In this document: positions 33,914 through 42,720 of the stretch, one piece after another
Layout: each line of letters begins with the position of its first letter
Numbering within the stretch: the stretch's first letter is position 1
From: an uncultured bacterium
Lineage (GTDB): Bacteria; Cyanobacteriota; Vampirovibrionia; Gastranaerophilales; Gastranaerophilaceae
Direction of reading: 5' to 3'
Length of the DNA: 64,000 nucleotides
NCBI GenBank assembly: GCA_900553895.1
Contig: USFB01000001.1
Span: 67,707-131,706, forward strand
Notes under the pieces: generated by a model
Seen by the model: only the letters and a program-made list of their open reading frames with translations
Databases searched by the model: none
What the model was told of the DNA's origin: nothing
Translations under genes and position numbers: made by a program

Positions 33914-33990
33914 TTCTTTCAATTATCCATTTTCAATTTAGAAAGGATAGCACCATAAACATTACCTTCTTCAATTTGGAAAAACTTTTA

Positions 33991-33999
33991 TGCTAAAAT
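33991..33999 (+). promoter_or_regulatory. Extended -10 promoter element of glmU
   Basis: TGCTAAAAT matches the extended -10 form TGnTAnnAT and lies 22 bases before the glmU ATG. The upstream -35 region is poor, as is common for extended -10 promoters. Confidence 0.5.
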
Positions 34000-34020
34000 A
34001 AATTCAAAGAGGAGTAAAAA

Positions 34021-35301
34021 ATGATTAAATCAATTATTTTAGCCGCAGGCAAAGGCACAAGAATGAAATCTGACACGCCTAAAGTTTTACATACAATTTT
34101 TGATAAAACTCTTGTCGGATATGTTATAGATGCAGTAAACAATACAGGTTTAGCTGATGAGAACTTTGTAATAGTAGGTCATCAAGCTGAAAGAGTAGAA
34201 GAATACATTAACAAAAATTATGATAATGCAAAATGCGTTCTTCAATCTCCACAGCTGGGAACAGGTCACGCTGTTAGCATGGCGCTACCTTACTTAAAAG
34301 ACTTTGATGGCGAAGTAATAATTTTATGTGGCGACACACCATTAATTACATCAGAAACAATAAAAGAATTTGTTGAATATCATAGAGAAAATCAATCTGA
34401 TTTAACTGTTATGAGTGCGATTTTTGAAAATCCGACAAACTACGGAAGAATTATCAGAAATCAAGACGGTTCTTTAAATTCTATCGTTGAAGAAAAAGAT
34501 GCAACTCCTGAACAAAAAGCTGTTAAAGAAATTAACGCAGGAATTTACTGCATTAATTGGGCAAAAATCAAACCCGCATTTAATGAACTTACAAGCAACA
34601 ATGCTCAAGGCGAATATTATTTAACAGACATTATCAAATGGGGTAATGAAAATAATTTGTCAGTAAATGCCTATACTCTTAAAAACAATGAAGAAATATT
34701 TGGAATCAATTCAAAAACGCATCTTGCAGAAGCGACAAAGATGTTAAACAACAAAATTGTTCAAAAACATCTTGATAACGGAGTTCAAATAATTGACCCT
34801 GCTACAACTTGGATATCACCAGAAACCGAAATTGGTGCAGACACAGTAATTTATCCGTCTTGTTACATAAACGGCAAAAATAAAATCGGTAGACATTGCA
34901 AAATAGGACCATTTGCACATTTAAGAGGTGACGTTGTATTAGAAGATTACGTTAAAATCGGCAATTTTGTAGAAGTTAAAAAAACTACAATAAAATCACA
35001 CACTAATGCTTGTCATTTAACATATCTTGGCGATAGTGAAATCGGTTCTAACGTAAATATCGGTGCCGGAACAATTACCGCAAATTACAACCCTTTAACA
35101 AAAGTAAAAAGTAAAACTATAATTAAAGACAATGTTAAAATCGGTTCTAATTCTGTATTAGTAGCTCCCGTTACAATTGAAGAAGGTGCAAATGTAGGTG
35201 CTGTCGGAGTAATTACAAAAAATATTCCCGAATGGTCTTTAGCGATTACTCGTTCACCTTTGAAATTAATTGAAGGTTGGGTAAAAAAGCATTTAGGCTA
35301 G
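34021..35301 (+). CDS. glmU: Bifunctional UDP-GlcNAc pyrophosphorylase / GlcN-1-P acetyltransferase
   Basis: GlmU makes UDP-N-acetylglucosamine for peptidoglycan and lipid A. The N-terminal nucleotidyltransferase domain has ILAAGKGTRMKSDTPKVLH, LQSPQLGTGHAV and GEVIILCGDTPLI. The C-terminal left-handed beta helix carries hexapeptide repeats and the catalytic region CHLTYLGDSEIGSNVNIGAG with ITANYNPLTK. At 426 residues it is some 25-30 shorter than the E. coli enzyme, missing mainly the tail. GAGGAG precedes the ATG. It forms a single-gene unit. Confidence 0.97.
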   Translation: MIKSIILAAGKGTRMKSDTPKVLHTIFDKTLVGYVIDAVNNTGLADENFVIVGHQAERVEEYINKNYDNAKCVLQSPQLGTGHAVSMALPYLKDFDGEVIILCGDTPLITSETIKEFVEYHRENQSDLTVMSAIFENPTNYGRIIRNQDGSLNSIVEEKDATPEQKAVKEINAGIYCINWAKIKPAFNELTSNNAQGEYYLTDIIKWGNENNLSVNAYTLKNNEEIFGINSKTHLAEATKMLNNKIVQKHLDNGVQIIDPATTWISPETEIGADTVIYPSCYINGKNKIGRHCKIGPFAHLRGDVVLEDYVKIGNFVEVKKTTIKSHTNACHLTYLGDSEIGSNVNIGAGTITANYNPLTKVKSKTIIKDNVKIGSNSVLVAPVTIEEGANVGAVGVITKNIPEWSLAITRSPLKLIEGWVKKHLG

Positions 35302-35309
35302 TTTAAACT

Positions 35310-35334
35310 GTTGGACTGAAAGCCCAACCTACGG
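35310..35334. repeat. Mini-palindrome with CTACGG tail after glmU
   Basis: GTTGGACT pairs with AGCCCAAC (one mismatch) around GAA and is followed by CTACGG. It sits in the 33-base gap between the convergent glmU and metallopeptidase genes. It may serve as their shared transcript end despite lacking a T-run. Confidence 0.55.
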
Positions 35335-36780
35335 TTAGCCACCCAATTTAGGACCGTTATATTTTTCATAGAGTTTCATAACTTCATCGGAGATTTTGTC
35401 ACCACGTACCATTTTTGCGTATGTTTCGGCGATGAATTCTCCTATGCTTGTTTGAGCATAGGATGACACCTCACCTGCAGCTTGTTGGTAATCTTGATTT
35501 GTTAAAAATTCATACAAATCAGGATAACGTTTCTTGAATTTTGCAGGATCATTTTCAAATAAATTTTTATAACCTTTATACGTCAGTCCGCCCCAACGAT
35601 TATCAACATGTTCTACTGACGAATTGTCAATATGTTTACGTCCGCTTCTTGCTTTGTTATAACATTCTTTAATGCTTGGTAACTTCCAGTGTTTTAAATC
35701 TAATTCTTTTAAGTTTTTCGCAAAATCCTGCAAATGCCCCATTTCATGATAAATTGTTTTTTCGGGCTTTAAGTATGGAATATCCAAAACAACTTTTGTA
35801 CCTTTATTTTGAATTTGCAAAAAATACTCGTTTAATTTTATACTTTGTTCTTTTGTCGTTAGTTTTGAGAAGGTTTCAACATCAACATTTATACCATTAT
35901 CAGTAAATGTTTTTAAATTTTTCTTCAAAGAAGACATTGGTGCTAATGATAACACCGAGCGTTGAATATTGCCTGCATTACATAGTGTATAATAAACATC
36001 ACGCTTTTCAGCAATCGTCAAACTGTTAGGGTCTGATAAAAATTTATTGGTCAAATTTTTTATTCTGGCATCTAATCTACATTCAGGTACAAATTTTTGC
36101 CTTTGTGTTGTTGGTTTTACGGCGGGTTTACTTGCTCCTAGCCATTCTTTAATAGCTTTATCTAATGATTCGTTTTCAAAATACTTTTTATTTATGACAA
36201 GTTCCCCGAAATTAGGAGATTTTACATCTTGTTGAACGTATGCCATTGCATTTTTCAAACTCTTACAACCGATTTTCTTTGGCATAAACAAATGCCCTTT
36301 GTTTGCGTTGCTTATATCTACAAGACCTCTGTTAGCATAATTTATGGCATCGAGCGTAAAATTTCCCTCAACTTCGCCGATTTTTAAAACATCTTTTGCA
36401 AATTTTATACCTTCTTCAACCGTTTTTGCGTCTTTAAAATCTATATGTTCAGCAAGATTTACTAATTGCATTTTTTCGTTATACAACTTAGTAAGTTTAT
36501 TAGTTTTATGTTTAAAACCACAAATGCCAATAGCTGTAAAGCCTCCAATAAGACCTAAAGCTGCAATCCCGATTTTTGCTGCGGTAGACATTTTTTCTTT
36601 GGTTTTTTGGCTTTTATTATTCTCTGAAATTTCTACCGTATCAACAGGATTTGATAATTTCGGTTGAGTTTGTTGATTTGAAACAGCCGAATCAGCACCA
36701 AATGTCGGAACAGTTTGTGTTCTCTGAATTTGATAATAATTCTGCGGAATTTTAGAATAATAATTATTTATTGTTGACAT
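35335..36780 (-). CDS. Putative zinc metallopeptidase with HExxH...ExxAE motifs
   Basis: A HEMGH motif lies at residues 345-349 (TIYHEMGHLQDFAK), and about 100 residues later comes GEFIAETYAKMVRG. This layout fits gluzincins of the anthrax lethal-factor-like (ATLF) kind, where the second Glu is the third zinc ligand. The N-terminal 60 residues are polar and contain VPTFGAD. A glycine-rich hydrophobic stretch follows (AAKIGIAALGLIGGFTAIGICG, written across residues ~70-92), which could be a membrane helix. No classical signal peptide is seen. I infer a membrane-linked or secreted protease of unknown target. The rest, about 100-330, is unrecognised. Confidence 0.65.
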   Translation of the reverse strand: MSTINNYYSKIPQNYYQIQRTQTVPTFGADSAVSNQQTQPKLSNPVDTVEISENNKSQKTKEKMSTAAKIGIAALGLIGGFTAIGICGFKHKTNKLTKLYNEKMQLVNLAEHIDFKDAKTVEEGIKFAKDVLKIGEVEGNFTLDAINYANRGLVDISNANKGHLFMPKKIGCKSLKNAMAYVQQDVKSPNFGELVINKKYFENESLDKAIKEWLGASKPAVKPTTQRQKFVPECRLDARIKNLTNKFLSDPNSLTIAEKRDVYYTLCNAGNIQRSVLSLAPMSSLKKNLKTFTDNGINVDVETFSKLTTKEQSIKLNEYFLQIQNKGTKVVLDIPYLKPEKTIYHEMGHLQDFAKNLKELDLKHWKLPSIKECYNKARSGRKHIDNSSVEHVDNRWGGLTYKGYKNLFENDPAKFKKRYPDLYEFLTNQDYQQAAGEVSSYAQTSIGEFIAETYAKMVRGDKISDEVMKLYEKYNGPKLGG

Positions 36781-36858
36781 AAACTAACCTAACCTTATAT
36801 ATTAATAAAAACAAGAAACAGGCTAGAATTGCCTGTTTGTAAATTTATATTAAGTATA

Positions 36859-37539
36859 TTATTTGAATCTATATTTTAAAAGTGTGAAGATTGCTTGTAC
36901 GCCATCTTTCCAAGTAATTTTTTTACCTTCGCTTTCTTGGCGTGCATTATAAGAAATCGGAATTTCTTTAAAACGTGCATTCTTTTTCAATATCTTAGCT
37001 GTTATTTCAGGCTCAAAATCAAAACGATTTGATTCAATTGTTATGCCTTTTATAAAATCGGCGCGGAAAGCCTTGTAACAGGTTTCCATATCTGTTAAAA
37101 ATGTGCCGTAAAGAATTCTTGTCATAAAAGAAAGCGTTACGTTTGCCAAATAACTTAGCAATAAAAATTTGCCTTGATTTCTTGTGTCTGCTAAGCGTGA
37201 GCCGTAAACAACATCTGCTTCGTCATTTTTTATTAATTCTACCAGCGGTTTATAGTCAGCAGGATTGTATTCTAAATCCGCATCCTGAATTATTATAATA
37301 TCGCCGGTTGCAGCATTAAAACCTGTTCTTAAAGCCGCACCTTTTCCCATATTTTTTTCATGATAAAGAATTTTATAATTTAAATCTTTGTATAATTCTT
37401 TGGTTCCGTCAGTAGAAAAATCATCAATTAAGATTATTTCTTTTTCCAAACCAAAATCAACAGCTTCTACTTGTTTAAGAATTTCCTGTAGTGTGTTTTT
37501 TTCGTTGTATACAGGTATTAGAATTGAAATTTTGTTCAT
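36859..37539 (-). CDS. Family 2 glycosyltransferase (dolichol-phosphate mannosyltransferase-like)
   Basis: The 226-residue GT-A enzyme begins ISILIPVYNEKNTLQEILKQ and has the donor-binding ILIDDFSTDGTKELY, the DXD-type site IIIQDADLEYNP, and GKGAALRTGFNAATGD. RFDFEPEITAKILKK and IPISYNARQESEGKKITW complete the DPM1-like pattern. It lacks membrane helices, so it probably loads a sugar on a polyprenyl phosphate at the inner membrane face. AAAAAGGAA precedes the ATG. No polysaccharide cluster is adjacent. Confidence 0.93.
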   Translation of the reverse strand: MNKISILIPVYNEKNTLQEILKQVEAVDFGLEKEIILIDDFSTDGTKELYKDLNYKILYHEKNMGKGAALRTGFNAATGDIIIIQDADLEYNPADYKPLVELIKNDEADVVYGSRLADTRNQGKFLLLSYLANVTLSFMTRILYGTFLTDMETCYKAFRADFIKGITIESNRFDFEPEITAKILKKNARFKEIPISYNARQESEGKKITWKDGVQAIFTLLKYRFK

Positions 37540-37664
37540 ATTTATTTCCTTTTTGTCTAATTGATGACTTTAAATGACTCGGCGCAACATTGCATCGTTT
37601 AATATCCCCTCTTGTTTTAATGCGCCATTTTATAGTATTATAGAATAAACAAGAGAGGGTTGGA

Positions 37665-39332
37665 ATGACTTTAGAAAATTTCATTTATGAGTCAGTGTCT
37701 GAAATACTTAATAATAAGTATGATGAAGCAAAAGAGCGAATCGAAAAACATAAAGATATTTATCATGATGATACAGCAGTTTGTTTTACGCTTTTGGCTC
37801 TAGGTGCTTTTTTAAAAAAGGATTATAATTGTTTTTATCAATTCATGAATGATACAGCTTTTCTTGTAGAACAGTCAAATGACCCGATTACAAAAATTTT
37901 GTATGAAATGATTTTAGGATATATCAATTTCTCGGAAAAAAGTACAGCTTTGTATGCAATAAATTATAATAAGGCACGTAAACTTTCTATTAAGAATCAA
38001 AAAACAGATTTCTTTGAAAAATTAAATTCTCTTTTAAAATGTCCTGCTGTTAGCCATTACACAAATCATAATCAAACAAAAGACCCTCTTATTGCCCTTG
38101 TAAATATTGGTCAAGCGGTTGCTGCCGAAAAAAATATTGATTTATTAATTAAAACAATAGCTGAAGAAACTAAAACTGCTATGAACGCTGATAGATGTAC
38201 AATTTTTCTTTATGATAAAGAAAATAATGAGCTTTATTCTAAAGTTGCAACAGGACTTGATACAAAAGAATTAAGAATCCCTGCCGATAAAGGTATTGCG
38301 GGGCATGTAGTTAAAACAGGCGAAACAATTAATATTAAAGATGCTTATAACGATAAACGTTTTAACCCTGATGTAGATAAAAAAACAGGATATAGAACAA
38401 AAACAATCCTTTGTATTCCTATTAAAAATTTTAATCAAGAAATCATTGGTGTATTTCAAGTTATTAATAAATTTGACGAATATTTTACGCCTGATGATGA
38501 GGATTTGCTTGTAGCTATCGCTTCAAGTGCGGGTATTTCTTTAGAGAACGCTCAATTGTTTGAAAAACAAAGAAAACTGCTTGAAGAGCAAAGAGTTGTT
38601 TTGGATAGCTTTATTGAAACACTTGCGACATCTATTGATGCGCGTGATAAAATTACATCAGGTCATTCTTCTCGTGTAAAAATGTTTTCTTCTCTTATTG
38701 CACAAGAATTCGGCATGGAGAAAAATGACTTGTACATTTTAGAAAAAGCCGCAGCGTTGCATGATATCGGAAAAATCGGTATAAGAGATTCTGTTTTGCA
38801 AAAAGAAGGAAAATTGACACCTGAAGAATATAAACATATTCAACAACACGTGGAAATTACGCATCATATTTTAGAAAAAATTCACATGTCAAAAGATTTC
38901 CAACAAATTACTGAAATTGCTTGTTCTCACCATGAAAAATTTGATGGAACAGGTTATTACAGACACTTAAAAGGTGAAGAAATTCCTTTTGGGGGAAGAA
39001 TTTTGGCTGTGTCAGACGTGTTTGACGCGATAACTTCTAAAAGACATTATCGTGATAAAATGCCGATTGAAAAAGTTATTGATATTATTAAAAACGGTGC
39101 AGGTTCACATTTTGACCCGCTTGTTGTTGAAAAGTTTTTAGCAATAAAATTGAGTAAAATTGTAAAAGTATTTTGTACTGAAAACCATTTGACTATATCT
39201 GATGAAGATATGGAAACTTTGGATAAATACAACCTACTTGATTTATATTACTCAATAGTAAATAATTGTAGTAATAAATTGTTAGAAGTATTTAATAAAT
39301 ACTATGTAGGTATAGATACAGAGCATGAATAA
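37665..39332 (+). CDS. GAF and HD-GYP domain protein (putative cyclic-di-GMP phosphodiesterase)
   Basis: Residues 1-140 are helical and may be TPR-like. A GAF domain follows (about 150-305, with DRCTIFLYDKENNELYSKVA and TGYRTKTILCIPIK), then a linker helix and an HD-GYP domain (about 320-500). The metal site is present: GHSSRV, AAALHDIGKIGIRD, HVEITHH and SHHEKFDGTGY. The name-giving G-Y-P is G-Y-Y here (DGTGYYRHLKGEEIP), so activity on cyclic-di-GMP is likely but not certain. It probably turns a GAF-sensed signal into a change in second messenger. The stop overlaps the next start by eight bases. Confidence 0.9.
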   Translation: MTLENFIYESVSEILNNKYDEAKERIEKHKDIYHDDTAVCFTLLALGAFLKKDYNCFYQFMNDTAFLVEQSNDPITKILYEMILGYINFSEKSTALYAINYNKARKLSIKNQKTDFFEKLNSLLKCPAVSHYTNHNQTKDPLIALVNIGQAVAAEKNIDLLIKTIAEETKTAMNADRCTIFLYDKENNELYSKVATGLDTKELRIPADKGIAGHVVKTGETINIKDAYNDKRFNPDVDKKTGYRTKTILCIPIKNFNQEIIGVFQVINKFDEYFTPDDEDLLVAIASSAGISLENAQLFEKQRKLLEEQRVVLDSFIETLATSIDARDKITSGHSSRVKMFSSLIAQEFGMEKNDLYILEKAAALHDIGKIGIRDSVLQKEGKLTPEEYKHIQQHVEITHHILEKIHMSKDFQQITEIACSHHEKFDGTGYYRHLKGEEIPFGGRILAVSDVFDAITSKRHYRDKMPIEKVIDIIKNGAGSHFDPLVVEKFLAIKLSKIVKVFCTENHLTISDEDMETLDKYNLLDLYYSIVNNCSNKLLEVFNKYYVGIDTEHE

Positions 39333-40842
39333 GATATTAAAAGAGTTTTTAATTACAGCATTAATATTATTAACGCCGGCAATTGCGCAGGCGGAAACGG
39401 TTAAACCATTGAAAATCAAGGCTGAAACAACGGTTGCCAATATGGATATGGTGATTAAAGATAATTTTGTAAAAGCAAAATTTGCGTCAGCAGAAAATCG
39501 TTTTGCTCAAAGCAACGTCAAAGCGTCTTATGATGATTTTAATGATTTAATTCAAAGAGCTTCGCATGACGATTATGTGTTCCTTGTTTATGGAATGAAA
39601 ATGGCAGAATACGGCTTTTTTGACCTATCAGATGCTTTAATTGCAAAACTTGATGATAACGGCTTTACTTCGTCTTATGTAAGCGATATCAAAAAGTATT
39701 ATTATCCGTCAGCTATGGTTAATCCAAAAGATGTTGTATATTTGGCTGATGCTTATTCAAACATAATGTATAATAATATGGCGATTGAAACAACGTCAGA
39801 ATTATTGAACTCAAATCAAGCGTCAGAAAGCGATTACAAAAATTATTTAATCGCGCTCGGTTATTATAAGTCTAACAATTTACCACTTGCGCTAAAATAC
39901 ATTAACAATGCACTTGTTGAAAATGATGTAAATATTAATTACTTAGCGTTAAAAGCAAAAATTTTAGCAGATTCTAATAAATCAGCACAAGCATTAAAAG
40001 TTTTGGCAAAAATTAAAAAGGCGGATTTTAAAACTGTAGATTTTCAAAGAAAAGTTAAAGCTATAGAAGAATATGTGCTTTATAGAACAGCAAAAGCAGA
40101 GGCTTTGAAGGATTATCATTTAGCATATTATTATCATTTACAAGAAAAAAGCTTGTTGGCGACAAAAGTTTTACAATCAACCGTTCTACACGCTAAACAA
40201 TACAGTCCTTTGGTGTTTTCATTATTAGGCAGAATTTATTATGAAAACGAAGAACCATTAAAAGCACAAGAATTTGCGTCACGTGCTTTCAGAGAGGACA
40301 AGAATAACTATTTGGCATCTTTAACTTTGGCGGATGTAAGCTATGATAACAGAAAATATGAAGACTCTTTAAAATATTACAAGCATGCTAAGAAACTTAC
40401 CAAAGATATTGAACCTTCTGTTGGTATGGCAAAAACATATTTAGCAATGGAAAAAGATAAAAAATCTAAGAAAATTTACGAAAAATTGCTCAAGAAGAAT
40501 CAATATGATGAAGATTTATTAGTAAATTCTTTACAAGTTTTTCCTCAAAAATCTGATTATTTCATGCCTAGAGTTGCATCAATTGATATTTCAAACAATG
40601 ATATTTGGCTTGGTTTAGCTAATATGGCGATAAGAGATAAGAATTTTAATATGGCTGCAACATATCTAAATAATTCTTATTATATTGACGCAAATAATTT
40701 TAAATATTATTATTATCTTAGCCTTGTTTTAAGAGCAAAAGGGGATAATGAACTTGCTCAACAATCTTTGATAAGATGTTCAAGACTAAATTCAGATTAC
40801 GCAGCAGACATAAATCCGGGACACAGTATTTATGAAGAGTAA
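39325..40842 (+). CDS. Exported TPR-repeat protein
   Basis: The 505-residue protein has a signal peptide (MNKILKEFLITALILLTPAIAQA), and most of the rest is TPR-like helical hairpins (for example SPLVFSLLGRIYYENEEPLK, NYLASLTLADVSYDNRKYED, NFNMAATYLNNSYYIDANN). TPR arrays mediate protein contacts, here in the periplasm. It overlaps the HD-GYP gene upstream and the response regulator gene downstream, so the four signalling genes form one unit. Confidence 0.88.
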   Translation: MNKILKEFLITALILLTPAIAQAETVKPLKIKAETTVANMDMVIKDNFVKAKFASAENRFAQSNVKASYDDFNDLIQRASHDDYVFLVYGMKMAEYGFFDLSDALIAKLDDNGFTSSYVSDIKKYYYPSAMVNPKDVVYLADAYSNIMYNNMAIETTSELLNSNQASESDYKNYLIALGYYKSNNLPLALKYINNALVENDVNINYLALKAKILADSNKSAQALKVLAKIKKADFKTVDFQRKVKAIEEYVLYRTAKAEALKDYHLAYYYHLQEKSLLATKVLQSTVLHAKQYSPLVFSLLGRIYYENEEPLKAQEFASRAFREDKNNYLASLTLADVSYDNRKYEDSLKYYKHAKKLTKDIEPSVGMAKTYLAMEKDKKSKKIYEKLLKKNQYDEDLLVNSLQVFPQKSDYFMPRVASIDISNNDIWLGLANMAIRDKNFNMAATYLNNSYYIDANNFKYYYYLSLVLRAKGDNELAQQSLIRCSRLNSDYAADINPGHSIYEE

Positions 40843-41479
40843 TATTTTAATCGTAGAAGATCATGAATTAACAAGATTTGGCTTGAAAACCGCTTTTGAG
40901 AGCTGTGATTTTATTGAGCATATTTATGAAGCCGAATCAGCTGAACATGGTCTTGAAATTGCATCTGAAAATGAAATCAATCTGATTATTATGGATTTGG
41001 GTTTGCCCGGCATGGATGGAATCGAAGCTACAAGAAAAGTAAAAGCTTTGAATAAGGATATTAAGATTGTAGTTTTAACCTCTCATAATGATGAGCAAGA
41101 AGTTTTAAACAGCTTAAAAGCCGGCGCAAATGCTTATTGTTCAAAAGAAATTAATCCGAAACGCTTAATTCAAGTTGTTCAATCTGTGTTAGACGGTGCT
41201 GCTTGGTTTGACCCTTCAATTTCACATATTGTTTTAGAAGCTGCTACTAAAGTCCAAGAAACAGAAGCTCCAAAACCTGAAAGAAACTACGGTTTAACAA
41301 GCCGTGAAACTCAAATTTTAAAACTTATTACGGAAGGTTACAGTAATATTGAAATTGCAAAAGAATTGTTTGTAAGTATTAATACCACAAAAGCTCACGT
41401 TGCAAGTATATTGCAAAAGTTGGAAGTTGACGATAGATTACAAGCTGCATTAAAGGCATTAAAGGAGAAACTTGTATAA
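40832..41479 (+). CDS. NarL/FixJ-type response regulator
   Basis: The receiver domain (phospho-acceptor Asp55 in IIMDLGLPG, Thr in VVLTSH, Lys in SKEINP) is joined to a LuxR-type helix-turn-helix (LTSRETQILKLITEGYSNIE, INTTKAHVASILQKL). The 215-residue length is standard. It would bind DNA as a dimer when phosphorylated. No kinase lies in the same unit; the nearest is at 45 kb. It overlaps the TPR gene by 11 bases and the next regulator's ATG by one base. Confidence 0.95.
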   Translation: MKSNILIVEDHELTRFGLKTAFESCDFIEHIYEAESAEHGLEIASENEINLIIMDLGLPGMDGIEATRKVKALNKDIKIVVLTSHNDEQEVLNSLKAGANAYCSKEINPKRLIQVVQSVLDGAAWFDPSISHIVLEAATKVQETEAPKPERNYGLTSRETQILKLITEGYSNIEIAKELFVSINTTKAHVASILQKLEVDDRLQAALKALKEKLV

Positions 41480-42099
41480 TGAACGGTGTAGCATCAATAT
41501 TGGTAGTTGACGACAATCCAAAATTTTTAGCAGACGCTCTTCCTATGTATGGTTATGATGTGACTGTTGCAAATGATGGTTTGGAAGCTTTAAAAATTCT
41601 TATGAATAAAACTTTTGACCTGATTCTTTTGGATGTTATGATGCCAAATATGGATGGCTGGGACACTTTAAAAGCCATTCGCAACAATAAAAAAACTCAA
41701 TATATTCCTGTAATTATGATTACGGCGGTTAGTGAAGATCAAAAGGTTGTTTCAGGGCTTAAAATAGGTGCGGATGATTATATTGTAAAACCGTTTATTT
41801 TACCAAACCTACTGGCAAGAGTTGAAGCTGTTTTAAGACGTTCAAAGTGGCAACAGGAAGCTCAACCAAAACAAGAAAAAACTTTAAACAAAGATGTTAA
41901 TATTGACGCACTAACTCCAAAAGAAAAAGAAGTATTGGCTCTTGTTGCAAAAGGTGCAAGCAATCAGGAAATAGCCGATAAGCTTTTTGTTAGAGATGTT
42001 ACGGTAAAAACACACTTAAATAGTATATTTAAAAAGTTGAAAGTTACAAACAGAACGCAAGCGGTTTTGCTTGCAATGCAAATGAATTTAATTAGCTAG
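41479..42099 (+). CDS. Response regulator with receiver and LuxR-type HTH domains
   Basis: This second regulator has Asp52 in LILLDVMMPNMDGWD, Thr in MITAVSED and Lys in VKPFILPN, with an OmpR-like receiver but a LuxR-type output (LTPKEKEVLALVAKGASNQE, RDVTVKTHLNSIFKKL). That receiver/HTH pairing is typical of cyanobacteria (for example RpaB-like or Ycf29-like proteins have related mixtures), though I cannot name an ortholog. ATG overlaps the TAA of the preceding regulator. Confidence 0.93.
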   Translation: MNGVASILVVDDNPKFLADALPMYGYDVTVANDGLEALKILMNKTFDLILLDVMMPNMDGWDTLKAIRNNKKTQYIPVIMITAVSEDQKVVSGLKIGADDYIVKPFILPNLLARVEAVLRRSKWQQEAQPKQEKTLNKDVNIDALTPKEKEVLALVAKGASNQEIADKLFVRDVTVKTHLNSIFKKLKVTNRTQAVLLAMQMNLIS

Positions 42100-42122
42100 A
42101 AATATTTGAAAGGGCATAAAGT

Positions 42123-42650
42123 ATGTTATCAAAAGAAGAATTGATTAACTTAGTTTCAACGAATGTTGATGAATTTAACACAGAAATCAGAAATACAAAA
42201 GGTGGAATTGATTTAAGTGAAACAGATTTTTCTAATATAGAACTTGAAGGTGCTGAATTTTTTAACGTTGATTTGACATCATCTTCTTTTGCAGATTCAC
42301 ATTTAACAGAAGTGAAGTTTGAAGCTTGTGATTTAACATCTGTTGATTTTACAAGAGCAAATGTTATTGAATGTTCGTTTTCTGAATCCGTATTAAACGG
42401 AACAGATTTCAGTTATTCAAAAGTTGATTATTGCAATTTCTCTGATGCAGATTTAGCAGGCGCAATTTTTCAAGGTGCAGATTTAACAAATTCAGATTTA
42501 TCTATGGCAGAAAATTTAAGTGCTTGCAGATTTGATGAAGAAACTGTTTGGCCTGATAACGAATACTTACCTGAAGATTTTGATTCTAAATACTCATCAG
42601 ATTTATCATCTTTGCAAGATGAGGATGATTATCAACAATCAGATTACTAA
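42123..42650 (+). CDS. Pentapeptide-repeat protein
   Basis: The middle of this 175-residue protein is a run of A(D/N)LxX-type pentapeptides (TDFSNIELEGAEFFNVDLT, ACDLTSVDFTRANVIECSF, SDADLAGAIFQGADLTNSDL), which fold as a right-handed four-sided beta helix. The acidic C-terminal tail (SSLQDEDDYQQSDY) is disordered. Some members mimic DNA and shield gyrase, but most have no known role. Position after the regulators suggests a link with the same pathway. AAAGGGC precedes the ATG, and a strong terminator closes the unit. Confidence 0.88.
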   Translation: MLSKEELINLVSTNVDEFNTEIRNTKGGIDLSETDFSNIELEGAEFFNVDLTSSSFADSHLTEVKFEACDLTSVDFTRANVIECSFSESVLNGTDFSYSKVDYCNFSDADLAGAIFQGADLTNSDLSMAENLSACRFDEETVWPDNEYLPEDFDSKYSSDLSSLQDEDDYQQSDY

Positions 42651-42672
42651 TATCATGGGTTTTATAAAATAC

Positions 42673-42714
42673 ACAAAACCACAATCTTTAGAAACACAGA
42701 GATTGTGGTTTTGT
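42673..42714. terminator. Bidirectional terminator after the signalling gene unit
   Basis: ACAAAACCACAATCT and AGATTGTGGTTTTGT form 15 perfect pairs with a 12-base loop. It separates the pentapeptide-repeat gene from the convergent phosphatase gene. Confidence 0.88.
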
Positions 42715-42720
42715 ATTAAA

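Larger units (their letters stand above)
33662..34020. other. Intergenic region between divergent rpmG and glmU
   Basis: No gene is supported in these 359 bases. They hold a terminator-like hairpin (33723-33747), a mini-palindrome (33891-33913) and an extended -10 element for glmU (33991-33999). For rpmG, a TATAAA-type -10 box may lie near 33700 on the minus strand. Confidence 0.6.
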
